From Chrysiogenes arsenatis DSM 11915 (GTDB taxonomy: Bacteria > Chrysiogenota > Chrysiogenetes > Chrysiogenales > Chrysiogenaceae): a stretch of DNA of 64,000 nucleotides. Under the pieces are notes generated by a model. The model saw only the letters and a list, made by a program, of their open reading frames with translations, was not told where the DNA came from and ran no database searches. The position numbers and the translations under genes are program-made. Below are positions 34,948 to 42,780 of the stretch, one piece after another. The stretch is from contig NZ_AWNK01000006.1 of assembly GCF_000469585.1 (NCBI RefSeq), positions 85,164-149,163 on the forward strand. The letters are read 5' to 3'. How positions within the stretch are numbered: the first letter of the stretch is position 1; the number at the start of each line of letters is the position of its first letter.

Positions 34948-35402
34948 CAAGCAATGTAACGTGAACAATAGGATAATGTTGAATAGCTTGAGAATTTGGC
35001 AATAGCGCATAAAGAAAGCTTTGCGTCTTAGGACGCCGTGATATATGTCATGGCGTCCTAAGTTCAAGGGGGACAGAATAAATTCGGGATGGACTATGGC
35101 AACAGGCAACCCTCGCACTCAAAGACATCACTTTGGGCCTTCGATGCACTGACGCTGTGAAGTACGCTGTTATCGCAGCATTGGCAGGCAGCGCTGAGAT
35201 ACCGTTTTACGAAATCTTTAATGACGGAAAACATTTCAAGCTTCGACGAAAACTTGTCGATACTGGTGAGATGTGCGCATACTTTCCGTATAATGCCCAA
35301 ACATCAATAGAGTCTTTCGAAGATATAAACTAATCGCCGAATAGCATCAGACACTTCACAGATAACAGAAATATTCCCAGAAAGGCTTCACGTCGATGCC
35401 GT
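34948..35402. other. Non-coding scar downstream of ectC
   Basis: About 450 bp without a supported gene. It contains the 35027-35062 hairpin, then the phrase GGGGGACAGAATAAATTCGG (from 35069), which resembles ends seen near REP/Y1-transposase elements (impression only). An open frame from about 35082 to 35333 (66 codons from a TTG) encodes a protein-like sequence ('DAVKYAVIAALAGSAEIPFY') but has no start context. It may be a gene fragment. Confidence 0.45.
35027..35062. repeat. Inverted repeat / hairpin after ectC
   Basis: Perfect 11-bp arms CTTAGGACGCC (35027-35037) and GGCGTCCTAAG (35052-35062) with a 14-nt AT-rich loop, 80 bp downstream of the ectC stop. There is no T-tract. It may end the ect mRNA or be a mobile-element remnant. 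Confidence 0.5.
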
Positions 35403-35777
35403 CTAGGTGATAATAACCCGCTCATCGACGGCAAATGGAAGCTTCAGCAGGCCATTCAATTCTCTTTTCTGGTTGTGTTCATTCAGTTCGTAACAGACCT
35501 GGATAGCAATGGTTCGATCCGCTTTGCGGGCGATAAAGTCGCATTCAACTTCTTTGTGGTAAAAATAGATTTCATAACCGTTTTTCTGGAGTTCGTTGCA
35601 TATAAGGTTTTCGAGCAGTTTCCCATGATTTGCCGAAATGCTCTGGCCAAGGCTCAGGAACCCGTTGTCGCTCGCGTACAGTTTTTTTTGTTATTCTGTT
35701 GCTCTCTTAGCGAGTAGGCATAGAGCTTGAGTTCGCTAAAATTGATTTTTCTGCCTGAAACAGTCGGGGAAGTGGCG
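35403..35777 (-). pseudogene. Decayed C-terminal fragment of a DUF4143 AAA-type ATPase
   Basis: Reading the minus strand gives the typical C-terminus of DUF4143 ATPases: 'KKLYASDNGFLSLGQSIS', 'GKLLENLICNELQKNGYEIY', 'KEVECDFIARKADRTIAIQV', 'CYELNEHNQKRELNGLLKL' and 'VDERVIIT' before a TAG stop. Upstream, 'ELKLYAYSLREQQNN' continues the similarity in another frame. The frame changes at an 8-base homopolymer (T8 at 35682-35689). The Walker A/B part is absent. These ATPases are common in mobile or accessory DNA. It is a dead gene. Confidence 0.75.
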
Positions 35778-35960
35778 GCTAATCAATAGTTTTTTCGCTA
35801 CAGTGTAATTCGCTCGCACTATACTCCATGAAAATGACGCTTTTCTCGCACTGTAATATGAGATAGACGGAATCTGGACGTTTGGATTTGATCTCCGTCA
35901 AGTTCTTTTTGGCGCACGCGTGGTAAGCAACCCGCATTCAGATGCTGGAGGTTTCCTACT

Positions 35961-37517
35961 GTGCGTTATTTTTTCCGCCTTTCGCGTTTTCTTCACAAAT
36001 ATATCGGTCTGTTTTTGCTGCTTTATTTTCTTGCTATGGGGGTCAGCGGCTTACTACTCGCCCATCCGCAACTCATCCGTACCCTGCATGTTCCATGGTC
36101 GTTCCTGCCTGACAATTACATTCCCGACAATTGGAATCGCATGTATGCCCGCACCGGAGCAGTGATTGACGATACCAGTGGTCGCGTGCTGCTGCTGGCG
36201 GGAAAAGCTGGCATTGAATACAGTCGTGACGGTGGACACACGTTTGATCCGCTTTCGCATGGTTTGCCTTCGTCATACTACGAACGCGATGTCACGGCAC
36301 TGCATGTGGAGCACGAAGCCAGCGGATCACCGGTCTTATATGCCGCAACACGTGGTGGACTGTTCCGCATGGAGTGGCACGAGCGAGTATGGCAGCAGGT
36401 GACGCTGCCAAATCATGGCACAGACCCCGTAGTGGATCTGATTCGCACACCACAACACCTGATAGCGGTTACGCCATACGCACTCTTTCGGAGCGAGGCA
36501 GGTGCGGATCATTTTACGCCAGTAGCATTTGATATTCTGACGCCGGAGCCGCGCCAAGTAGCATGGTTTCGCATTCTACATGACATACATAACGGCGCGA
36601 TATTCGGGTTTGTCGGAAAACGTGTTGTCGATATCCTCGGTATTTCCCTGATTTTTTTCTGCATTACTGGCGCGCTGCTGTGGTATGTGCCATGGCATAA
36701 TCGTCAGTTTACCAATAAGCGGATTCAGCCGGCGGGTGGTTTTGTTTTCAGTTGGCGCTACCATCTGAAAATTGGCATCTGGGTTGGTGCCTTCATGGCG
36801 ATTTCCGCGCTCAGTGGCGCCTTGCTACGTCCGCCACTCTTGATTGCGGTAGCTCCGTATTCCGTGTCACAAGAAAACCCTTGGCTGGCATTTTCCGAGC
36901 GTGGCAGCGGCTTTGGTGGCAAAATGCAGCGTGGTATCTACAGTTCGGCGAACAATTCGATTATCGTGGCGACAGAGGGGGGATTTTTTGAAGCCCCAGC
37001 GCACCTGAATGCTCCGTTCATTCCACTGCATATTCCCGTCATGGTTCACGGGATGGGTACAACCGTTTTGCGCGAAGTCGAAGATGGCGGCATTTTGATT
37101 GGTTCATTTTCCGGCCTCTTCCTGTGGCACCCCCAGCAAGACGCGGTATGGCGTCTGCCACGTCCGGGATTACAGGGAACAAATCCGTTCATGAGCAATG
37201 ATTTGGTGAGCGGCATTGTGATGCTCGGCGCCTATCCATATTGGCGTATTGACTATCACGATGGCCTACTACCACTCCTGCCTGATCGCCCAGCGCATGC
37301 GGCAACGATGCCAGCAAGAGTCATCGAACAAAGTCCGATGTCGCTCTGGCACTACTTGTTTGAGTTTCACAATGGAAGAATTTTTGAAAAGTGGCTTGGC
37401 AACGGGTACATGCTCATCGTACCATTGGGTGGTTTATTGTTGATGATTCTGTGCCTCACGGGGATTTTTGACTGGTGCTACCGTAAGGTAAAGCGCAAAT
37501 CCCATACCGTCACATAA
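35961..37517 (+). CDS. PepSY-associated membrane protein with BNR-like repeats
   Basis: 518 aa. Transmembrane helices lie near residues 10-30, 210-235, 265-290 and close to the C-terminus, in the pattern of PepSY_TM (PiuB-like) proteins: 'LSRFLHKYIGLFLLLYFLAM', 'ILGISLIFFCITGALLWYVP', 'SWRYHLKIGIWVGAFMAISA', 'LWHYLFEFHNGRIF'. The two periplasmic regions hold beta-propeller-like BNR/sortilin-type repeats ('GIEYSRDGGHTFDPLSHGLP', 'VLYAATRGGLFRMEWHERVW', 'GGILIGSFSGLFLWHPQQ'). PepSY membrane proteins are often linked to iron-siderophore reduction. The GTG start follows GGAGG. Confidence 0.8.
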   Translation: MRYFFRLSRFLHKYIGLFLLLYFLAMGVSGLLLAHPQLIRTLHVPWSFLPDNYIPDNWNRMYARTGAVIDDTSGRVLLLAGKAGIEYSRDGGHTFDPLSHGLPSSYYERDVTALHVEHEASGSPVLYAATRGGLFRMEWHERVWQQVTLPNHGTDPVVDLIRTPQHLIAVTPYALFRSEAGADHFTPVAFDILTPEPRQVAWFRILHDIHNGAIFGFVGKRVVDILGISLIFFCITGALLWYVPWHNRQFTNKRIQPAGGFVFSWRYHLKIGIWVGAFMAISALSGALLRPPLLIAVAPYSVSQENPWLAFSERGSGFGGKMQRGIYSSANNSIIVATEGGFFEAPAHLNAPFIPLHIPVMVHGMGTTVLREVEDGGILIGSFSGLFLWHPQQDAVWRLPRPGLQGTNPFMSNDLVSGIVMLGAYPYWRIDYHDGLLPLLPDRPAHAATMPARVIEQSPMSLWHYLFEFHNGRIFEKWLGNGYMLIVPLGGLLLMILCLTGIFDWCYRKVKRKSHTVT

Positions 37518-37551
37518 TACCCAACGAACGATACCAACCAAAGAGGTTTGC

Positions 37552-38295
37552 ATGCGTCAAGGACGAACACCACAGGAATTACGCCCCATCACCATTCAGC
37601 GCCAGTTTACAAAATATGCCGAAGGGAGCGTCCTGTTTTCCAGTGGTGACACGGTCGTACTCTGCAATGCGACCATAGAAGAGCGAGTCCCTCGATTTTT
37701 GCAGGGAAAAAACCAAGGCTGGATAACTGCCGAATACTCGATGCTGCCACGCGCCACGGGGCAACGGACGAAGCGCGAAGCGCGCAGCGGCTCGCAAAGC
37801 GGACGCACGCAGGAGATTCAGCGCCTTATTGGGCGGAGCCTACGCAGTGTGGTTGACCTAAAAGCCATGCCGAACATTACGATTACGCTCGATTGTGACG
37901 TTTTACAAGCCGATGGCGGCACCCGTTGTGCGGCGATTAACGGCGCGTGCGTGGCTCTTGCCGACGCGATCGATATTCTTTTAGAACGCCAGAAAATCAC
38001 CACGTCGCCACTGTGCGATACGGTTGGCGCAATCAGTGCCGGAATTTATCAGGACTGGCCGATTCTGGATCTTGATTACCTTGAAGATAGCACCGCCATG
38101 GTTGATATGAATTTTGTCATGACCGGCCGCGGATTGCTGGTCGAAGTACAGGGAACGGCGGAAGAAAAGCCTTTCTCGAAAGACGATATGGACACGATGT
38201 ACCAGCTCGGAAGCGATGGTATCGCGCAAATTAGTGCGCTGCAGTATCACCATTTACCACAACGGGTACAAGAAGCACTCCGCCACCACGCATAG
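37552..38295 (+). CDS. rph: Ribonuclease PH
   Basis: 247 aa, full length. Signatures: 'TIQRQFTKYAEGSVLFSSGD', 'YSMLPRATGQRTKREA', 'SGSQSGRTQEIQRLIGRSLR', 'LDCDVLQADGGTRCAAINGA' and 'DSTAMVDMNFVMTG'. It trims the 3' ends of tRNA precursors by phosphorolysis. It has its own terminator and starts 34 bp after the PepSY gene. Confidence 0.97.
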   Translation: MRQGRTPQELRPITIQRQFTKYAEGSVLFSSGDTVVLCNATIEERVPRFLQGKNQGWITAEYSMLPRATGQRTKREARSGSQSGRTQEIQRLIGRSLRSVVDLKAMPNITITLDCDVLQADGGTRCAAINGACVALADAIDILLERQKITTSPLCDTVGAISAGIYQDWPILDLDYLEDSTAMVDMNFVMTGRGLLVEVQGTAEEKPFSKDDMDTMYQLGSDGIAQISALQYHHLPQRVQEALRHHA

Positions 38296-38304
38296 GATTA
38301 TTCT

Positions 38305-38335
38305 CTCCCGGGCTACGCTCGGGAGTTTTTTTTTT
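38305..38335 (+). terminator. Rho-independent terminator after rph
   Basis: CTCCCG/CGGGAG stem with a 9-nt loop followed by a run of ten T residues, 9 bp after the rph stop. Confidence 0.88.
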
Positions 38336-38399
38336 ATTTCGCACGTGATACTATGCGCCTCTATCCCACTGAAGGGAAATCCAGCACCCGGGAATCGTT

Positions 38400-39656
38400 A
38401 TGGCAAAATCGGATGTTCTCTTTTACCGGAAAGGGACTATCGTCTTTGAAGAAGGCGATAATTCGCGCGATGTCTTTGTCATCAAAAGTGGCCGCTTCGA
38501 AGTTTTCAAAAAAGTTGGCGGCAAAGTCATTACGATTGCTATCGTTGAACCTGGGGCAATTATTGGCGAAATGGCGTTTATTGACAACAAGCCCCGCAGT
38601 GCTGGCATCCGCGCCTACGAAGATGGCTACCTGATTCGCATCAGCGAAGATCAACTTCGCCGCGAAATCGGCAGCATGCCCAAGTGGCTGGGATCGTTGT
38701 TCAAAGTCCTTTCCTCACGCGTTCGCTCCACTTCCGAAGAACTCGCTAAACTCAGCTACAACAACTGGGTTACGATGGCCAACACGCTGGAACAAGATTT
38801 CCCGAAAAACCCAACCTTCCGCTTTACCGATTACGAAGGCGACAAAGTGTACATTCACTGCGATGCCACGGGGATCGATGTCGAAGACAGTATCGACCTG
38901 AAAGGGATTGTTTCCACCTACTTGACAGTTGGCCGGAAAAAGTTTTTTATCGACCTCAGCTCTCTTCTGAGTTTTGAAATGTTCAGCGTTGGTGTTATTT
39001 ATTCGATTGTGATTGCTATTCAGCAATGCGGTGGCGAAGTCACGCTTTCCATCCGCTCCGGCCTTTTCAACCGGTTCATTGACGTATACGATACGACAGA
39101 TCTCGATAAAGCCTGCCTCTACAGTGAAAACGAAAACGAAGCACTGCAAAAATATCTTGGCGATATCATGGGTCTGAACGAACGGTTCCGCACGACAAAA
39201 GTTTGCGGCTATTGCGCCTACGAGAATGACACCAAATCGCGCTACTGCATATCGTGTGGAGCGAGCTTTGTTGGCTATACCGTCGATAAACTCTTTTCAA
39301 AAATTAAAGGTCGCGTGAAAGTCACCCGCGAACAACCACTGATTCCACTGATTTCCCCATCGCAGGTCACGCTCTACCCTTTGTGTATCGAAGGGATGGC
39401 ATCGCGCGTAAAAGGGTTGGTAATGAAAATCGCCCCCGACCATATTGAAATTGTGGCCAAGAATCCTGTCCCCAAAGACCAACTCTACGGGCTTGACTTC
39501 CAGTTGAGCGACCGCGCCATGAAGCTCATCGGGCTTTTAGTGAAAATCGAAGCACCCCAAGGGCAGCGCAATATGGTGCTCCGCTTTGATCTGGTAAAGG
39601 CCAATAAAAACGAGCTTGATGTAATCGCCGCTATCGTGACAAAGGCGCGCTCTTGA
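38400..39656 (+). CDS. Cyclic-nucleotide-binding / STAS-like / zinc-ribbon protein
   Basis: 418 aa multidomain protein. Residues ~5-120 are a cNMP-binding beta-roll ('VFEEGDNSRDVFVIKSGRFE', 'EPGAIIGEMAFIDNKPRSAG'). Residues ~145-265 resemble a STAS domain ('KVYIHCDATGIDVEDSIDLK', 'KKFFIDLSSLLSFEMFSVGV'). A zinc ribbon follows ('VCGYCAYENDTKSRYCISCG'), and the last ~110 residues are a beta-rich domain that may be PilZ-like. No helix-turn-helix is seen, so it is not a CRP-type regulator. The role is unknown; the layout suggests a cytoplasmic signal integrator. It overlaps the MATE-like gene by 4 bp (TTGA). Confidence 0.82.
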   Translation: MAKSDVLFYRKGTIVFEEGDNSRDVFVIKSGRFEVFKKVGGKVITIAIVEPGAIIGEMAFIDNKPRSAGIRAYEDGYLIRISEDQLRREIGSMPKWLGSLFKVLSSRVRSTSEELAKLSYNNWVTMANTLEQDFPKNPTFRFTDYEGDKVYIHCDATGIDVEDSIDLKGIVSTYLTVGRKKFFIDLSSLLSFEMFSVGVIYSIVIAIQQCGGEVTLSIRSGLFNRFIDVYDTTDLDKACLYSENENEALQKYLGDIMGLNERFRTTKVCGYCAYENDTKSRYCISCGASFVGYTVDKLFSKIKGRVKVTREQPLIPLISPSQVTLYPLCIEGMASRVKGLVMKIAPDHIEIVAKNPVPKDQLYGLDFQLSDRAMKLIGLLVKIEAPQGQRNMVLRFDLVKANKNELDVIAAIVTKARS

Positions 39657-40978
39657 CCCCTCCCCCCACGTTTCCCGGAGGAAGTGAAACACCGCCGGGT
39701 TACCGCGAAATTCTTTTTTTCTCCATCCCACTGCTGTTTACGACTCAATTTATGAGCATCAGTCATACCATCGTGCACGCTTTTTTAGCGCGCATGGACG
39801 AGGCAATTGTGATCCTTGCCGGCTATGGCATGGGGATGGCACTGTACCTTTTTATTGGTTCGCTCAGTTACTCGAACAATACCATTGCCTCGCGCACCGT
39901 GCGTGGGCGGCAGAGTTTTTTAACCGTCATGCAGTTTTCTCTGACGATTTCCGCACTGGTAGCAAGCCTGATTCTTGTAGTGCTTTTCAGTGGCTTGAGC
40001 GAATGGATCTTTTCCCGCTGGTTTCATGCCTCACCGCTCGTCGTGCAATACGCCAACGAAACGCTCCTCTATGTTTTGCCGTTGGCGCTGGTGACATCAA
40101 CCCGAGGCATCTTCCAGGGAATCCTTGCGCAAGCGCGACAAACACCAATCATCACAACAGGCGTTGTCGTCCGTATTAGCGCGATGTTTCTCTTACTGCC
40201 GATTTTTTTTGGCTGGGGGCAAGGGTCATGGGTCGGCGCATTGGCCGTTACGGGGAGCGTCACCATCGAAACACTCTATGTACTTTTCATGGCGCGCCGT
40301 CCGCTATCGCGCATCTGGAATGAACACAACGAGACAAACCCCATGCCATTCTGGAAACTTGTCCGCTTTTCGATGCCGCTGATCTTTTCGATGAACGTCA
40401 GCCATCTGAACACCCTTTTGGTCACCGGCATTGTGTCACGCCTCTCTCCCACCGGTGAAGGGCTTGCCGGATTTACCGTTGTGCGTGGTTTTTTATTCCT
40501 GTTTTACGGCCCGTTTATCAACATGCAGCAAACCGTGGTAACGCTGGCAAACGGCGTCGAAGCGTTCCGGCGCATCGTGAAAAGTGCCGGATTCTTGTTC
40601 GCCATTTTTTCAGCCTTGTTACTCGGAATACAGTTTTTGTTTTACGAAACGGTTTTGGTCGGCTGGATGGGGCTTGATCTGATACTCGTTGACACCATCG
40701 CTCCCGCCATGGCGCTCATGGTGTTCTTCGGCATATTCTATGCGTCCAATCATCTGATGAAAGGGCTTTCAACGCGACAACTCAGTACGCGCAATGTCGG
40801 TGTTTCGAGTATCACAAAGTTGATGGCTGTACTGCTGGCAGGCGCTCTCACCCTTTGGTTCGGGGATATCAGCAATGGCGCACTGGCCGGGGTGGTCATC
40901 TTAATTATTGCCGAACTGACGGAGTTTTGCGTACTGCTCTACTCACAACGCAAACGGGGAACGTTGGGCATAACGTAA
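39653..40978 (+). CDS. MATE-like multidrug/polysaccharide exporter family protein
   Basis: 441 aa with about 12 membrane helices in the MATE/MOP layout ('ILFFSIPLLFTTQFMSISHT', 'YVLPLALVTSTRGIFQGILA', 'FSMPLIFSMNVSHLNTLLVT'). It is somewhat divergent from NorM-type MATE proteins and could equally be another MOP-superfamily flippase. The TTG start at 39653 overlaps the previous stop (TTGA) and has AAAGG 7 nt upstream. Coupling to the cNMP/STAS protein suggests a shared task. Confidence 0.75.
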   Translation: MTPPPTFPGGSETPPGYREILFFSIPLLFTTQFMSISHTIVHAFLARMDEAIVILAGYGMGMALYLFIGSLSYSNNTIASRTVRGRQSFLTVMQFSLTISALVASLILVVLFSGLSEWIFSRWFHASPLVVQYANETLLYVLPLALVTSTRGIFQGILAQARQTPIITTGVVVRISAMFLLLPIFFGWGQGSWVGALAVTGSVTIETLYVLFMARRPLSRIWNEHNETNPMPFWKLVRFSMPLIFSMNVSHLNTLLVTGIVSRLSPTGEGLAGFTVVRGFLFLFYGPFINMQQTVVTLANGVEAFRRIVKSAGFLFAIFSALLLGIQFLFYETVLVGWMGLDLILVDTIAPAMALMVFFGIFYASNHLMKGLSTRQLSTRNVGVSSITKLMAVLLAGALTLWFGDISNGALAGVVILIIAELTEFCVLLYSQRKRGTLGIT

Positions 40979-40996
40979 AATATCGTTTACCACCAG

Positions 40997-42499
40997 TTAT
41001 ACCTCATCAAATGCCAGTTGACACTCAGGACACTGTAGAAGCGCCTGCAGCGTCGGGTTCATTGAACCTTGCAAATAAATTTCCCGATACTTGCGTGCTT
41101 GCTTCAGGCCAAATTCCAGATAGCTACAGGTATGTTCGCGCATTTCCTTGAGCATTTGCGCCGAGGGGCAGAGATCGGGCTGCGTGAGTTTGCCAAATTG
41201 CGCGGCCACCGCACTACTGTGGCACACCGTCCCCGCTGCGGCATCAAGCAGTGCGGCCACTTGCATCATATCATTCAGGAGTGCCGTGCCAATTTCTGCC
41301 AAAGGTAGCGGCGCCCCACCGTGCGTCACGGTAAAGCCCGGCATGCGCCCTTCATGGGCAACACGGTACTGGTTTTGATCTATCTCCTGCATCGCTTCAG
41401 TGCTTAAATACGGACTTTCCTGCAGCAGACATGTGACCAGCATCGTGTGCATGAAATACAGGCGATGGTAGTCGACACCGCACGGATTAAAGGGATCAAG
41501 ATCGGATGCGCGCACTTCGATATACGCGACACCACGCTTTTCCAGCGCATCCAACGAGCTTTCTTCGCCGTGCGGCGTCCGCTTTACGCGAATCGGCGCG
41601 TAGTATTCGTTTTCAATTTGCAGTTGATTGACGCTGAGTTGATGCGGCTCGCCATTCTGCGACAAACCAAAGGCTGCATACGGCGGATGCGGCGTCGCAA
41701 TGGCGCGCCGTAAGTCGGCAATATACTGCTCCAGCGAATTAAAGCTGATCGACAGCTCGGCTCCTTCGGCATTCGAGTAACCCAGACGGCTCATCCGCAG
41801 CGAAGTGGCATACGGCTGATAATAGGTTTCACCATCAAACAGTTCCATCTGTTGCAGCGCTTTCGGAGTGTAGGAAGCGTCAACCGCCGCCGATGCACCA
41901 AAAAGGTAGATCACCAGCCAACGATAGCGCAAAAAGTTCCGTGCCAGTGCGAAGTAGTGACGGTTGATAAATGCTGGTAACGGTTCACGGCTCTGCGTGT
42001 ATTGATGCAGTAATGGCCACAGTGCTTCACAAAACGAAAAATTGTAGTGGACACCGCATACCATCTGAATCGCCTTGCCATAGCGCAGCGCCAAACCACG
42101 TCGGTAGATTTCCTTGCTTTTGGCCGAGGGCGTATCGCCGTAGCGCGCTATCGGAATAGCGGCTTCGTCTGGCAAACGTGGCGGCATACTGGCCGTCCAC
42201 AACAGCTCATCTCCCGCTGCCGTCACGGCAAAAGCGTGAATTTCCTGAAGAAATTCGTACGCGGCACGCGGGGTATCGAATGGCGGCGTGATAAATTCGG
42301 GCTGGCTTTCCGAAAAATCGGTCGTAATGTACGGGCAATGGAGTGGACTGCCAAGACCAACAGGGTGTGGCGTCAGGGCAAGTGCACCGTTTTGCGTGAT
42401 GCGCAACGCCTCTTTTTCCAACCCGTGCTTTCCGAGCCCAAGGTGTTTCGCAAGATCATTCGGCAGGGTTTCGGGGTGGAATCGCCACGGTTGCCGCAT
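40997..42499 (-). CDS. gshA: Glutamate--cysteine ligase (proteobacterial GshA type)
   Basis: 500 aa. Matches to E. coli-type GshA: 'GLGKHGLEKEALRITQNGAL', 'ITTDFSESQPEFITPPFD', 'GVHYNFSF', 'FGASAAVDASY', 'TSLRMSRLGYSNAE' and 'YIEVRASDLDPFNPCGVD'. It makes gamma-glutamylcysteine, the first step to glutathione. It lies 3 bp after a glutaredoxin gene in the same operon. gshB is not in the window. Confidence 0.96.
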   Translation of the reverse strand: MRQPWRFHPETLPNDLAKHLGLGKHGLEKEALRITQNGALALTPHPVGLGSPLHCPYITTDFSESQPEFITPPFDTPRAAYEFLQEIHAFAVTAAGDELLWTASMPPRLPDEAAIPIARYGDTPSAKSKEIYRRGLALRYGKAIQMVCGVHYNFSFCEALWPLLHQYTQSREPLPAFINRHYFALARNFLRYRWLVIYLFGASAAVDASYTPKALQQMELFDGETYYQPYATSLRMSRLGYSNAEGAELSISFNSLEQYIADLRRAIATPHPPYAAFGLSQNGEPHQLSVNQLQIENEYYAPIRVKRTPHGEESSLDALEKRGVAYIEVRASDLDPFNPCGVDYHRLYFMHTMLVTCLLQESPYLSTEAMQEIDQNQYRVAHEGRMPGFTVTHGGAPLPLAEIGTALLNDMMQVAALLDAAAGTVCHSSAVAAQFGKLTQPDLCPSAQMLKEMREHTCSYLEFGLKQARKYREIYLQGSMNPTLQALLQCPECQLAFDEV

Positions 42500-42502
42500 A
42501 GA

Positions 42503-42769
42503 CTAGGCTTTTTGCTGAAGCGCGGGCAACAGTTTCCCCGTTTTGTGCAGCGCGTCGATATCGCTGAATCCGCCCAGACAGGTGTCGCCAGCAAAAATCT
42601 GTGGCACGGTATTCAAACCGGAGCGCATTTTAACTGCGCGATAGGTTTCTTCGTCATGGGTCACGTCGATATCGGTAAACGGGACACCAAGATCCTTCAG
42701 AAGCGCTTTGGCTTTATGGCAATAGGGGCAGTAATCTTTGGTGTAGGTGGTGATTTTTTTCCATTGCAT
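42503..42769 (-). CDS. grxC: Glutaredoxin
   Basis: 88 aa with the dithiol active site 'KDYCPYCHKAKALL', the cis-proline region 'NTVPQIFAGD' and the glutathione-binding 'LGGFSDIDAL'. It reduces disulfides and ribonucleotide reductase with glutathione. It sits between comM and gshA, matching the glutathione theme. ATG 42769 is preceded by AAGGAG. Confidence 0.96.
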   Translation of the reverse strand: MQWKKITTYTKDYCPYCHKAKALLKDLGVPFTDIDVTHDEETYRAVKMRSGLNTVPQIFAGDTCLGGFSDIDALHKTGKLLPALQQKA

Positions 42770-42780
42770 GAGAAGCTCCT

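Noticed and set aside
35133..35333. 66-codon plus-strand frame starting at TTG
   Set aside because: No start context or recognised family. It reads like protein, so it is mentioned as a possible fragment but not called.
35475..35717. 80-codon plus-strand open frame
   Set aside because: It is the antisense of the DUF4143 remnant, which gives a far better protein match on the minus strand.
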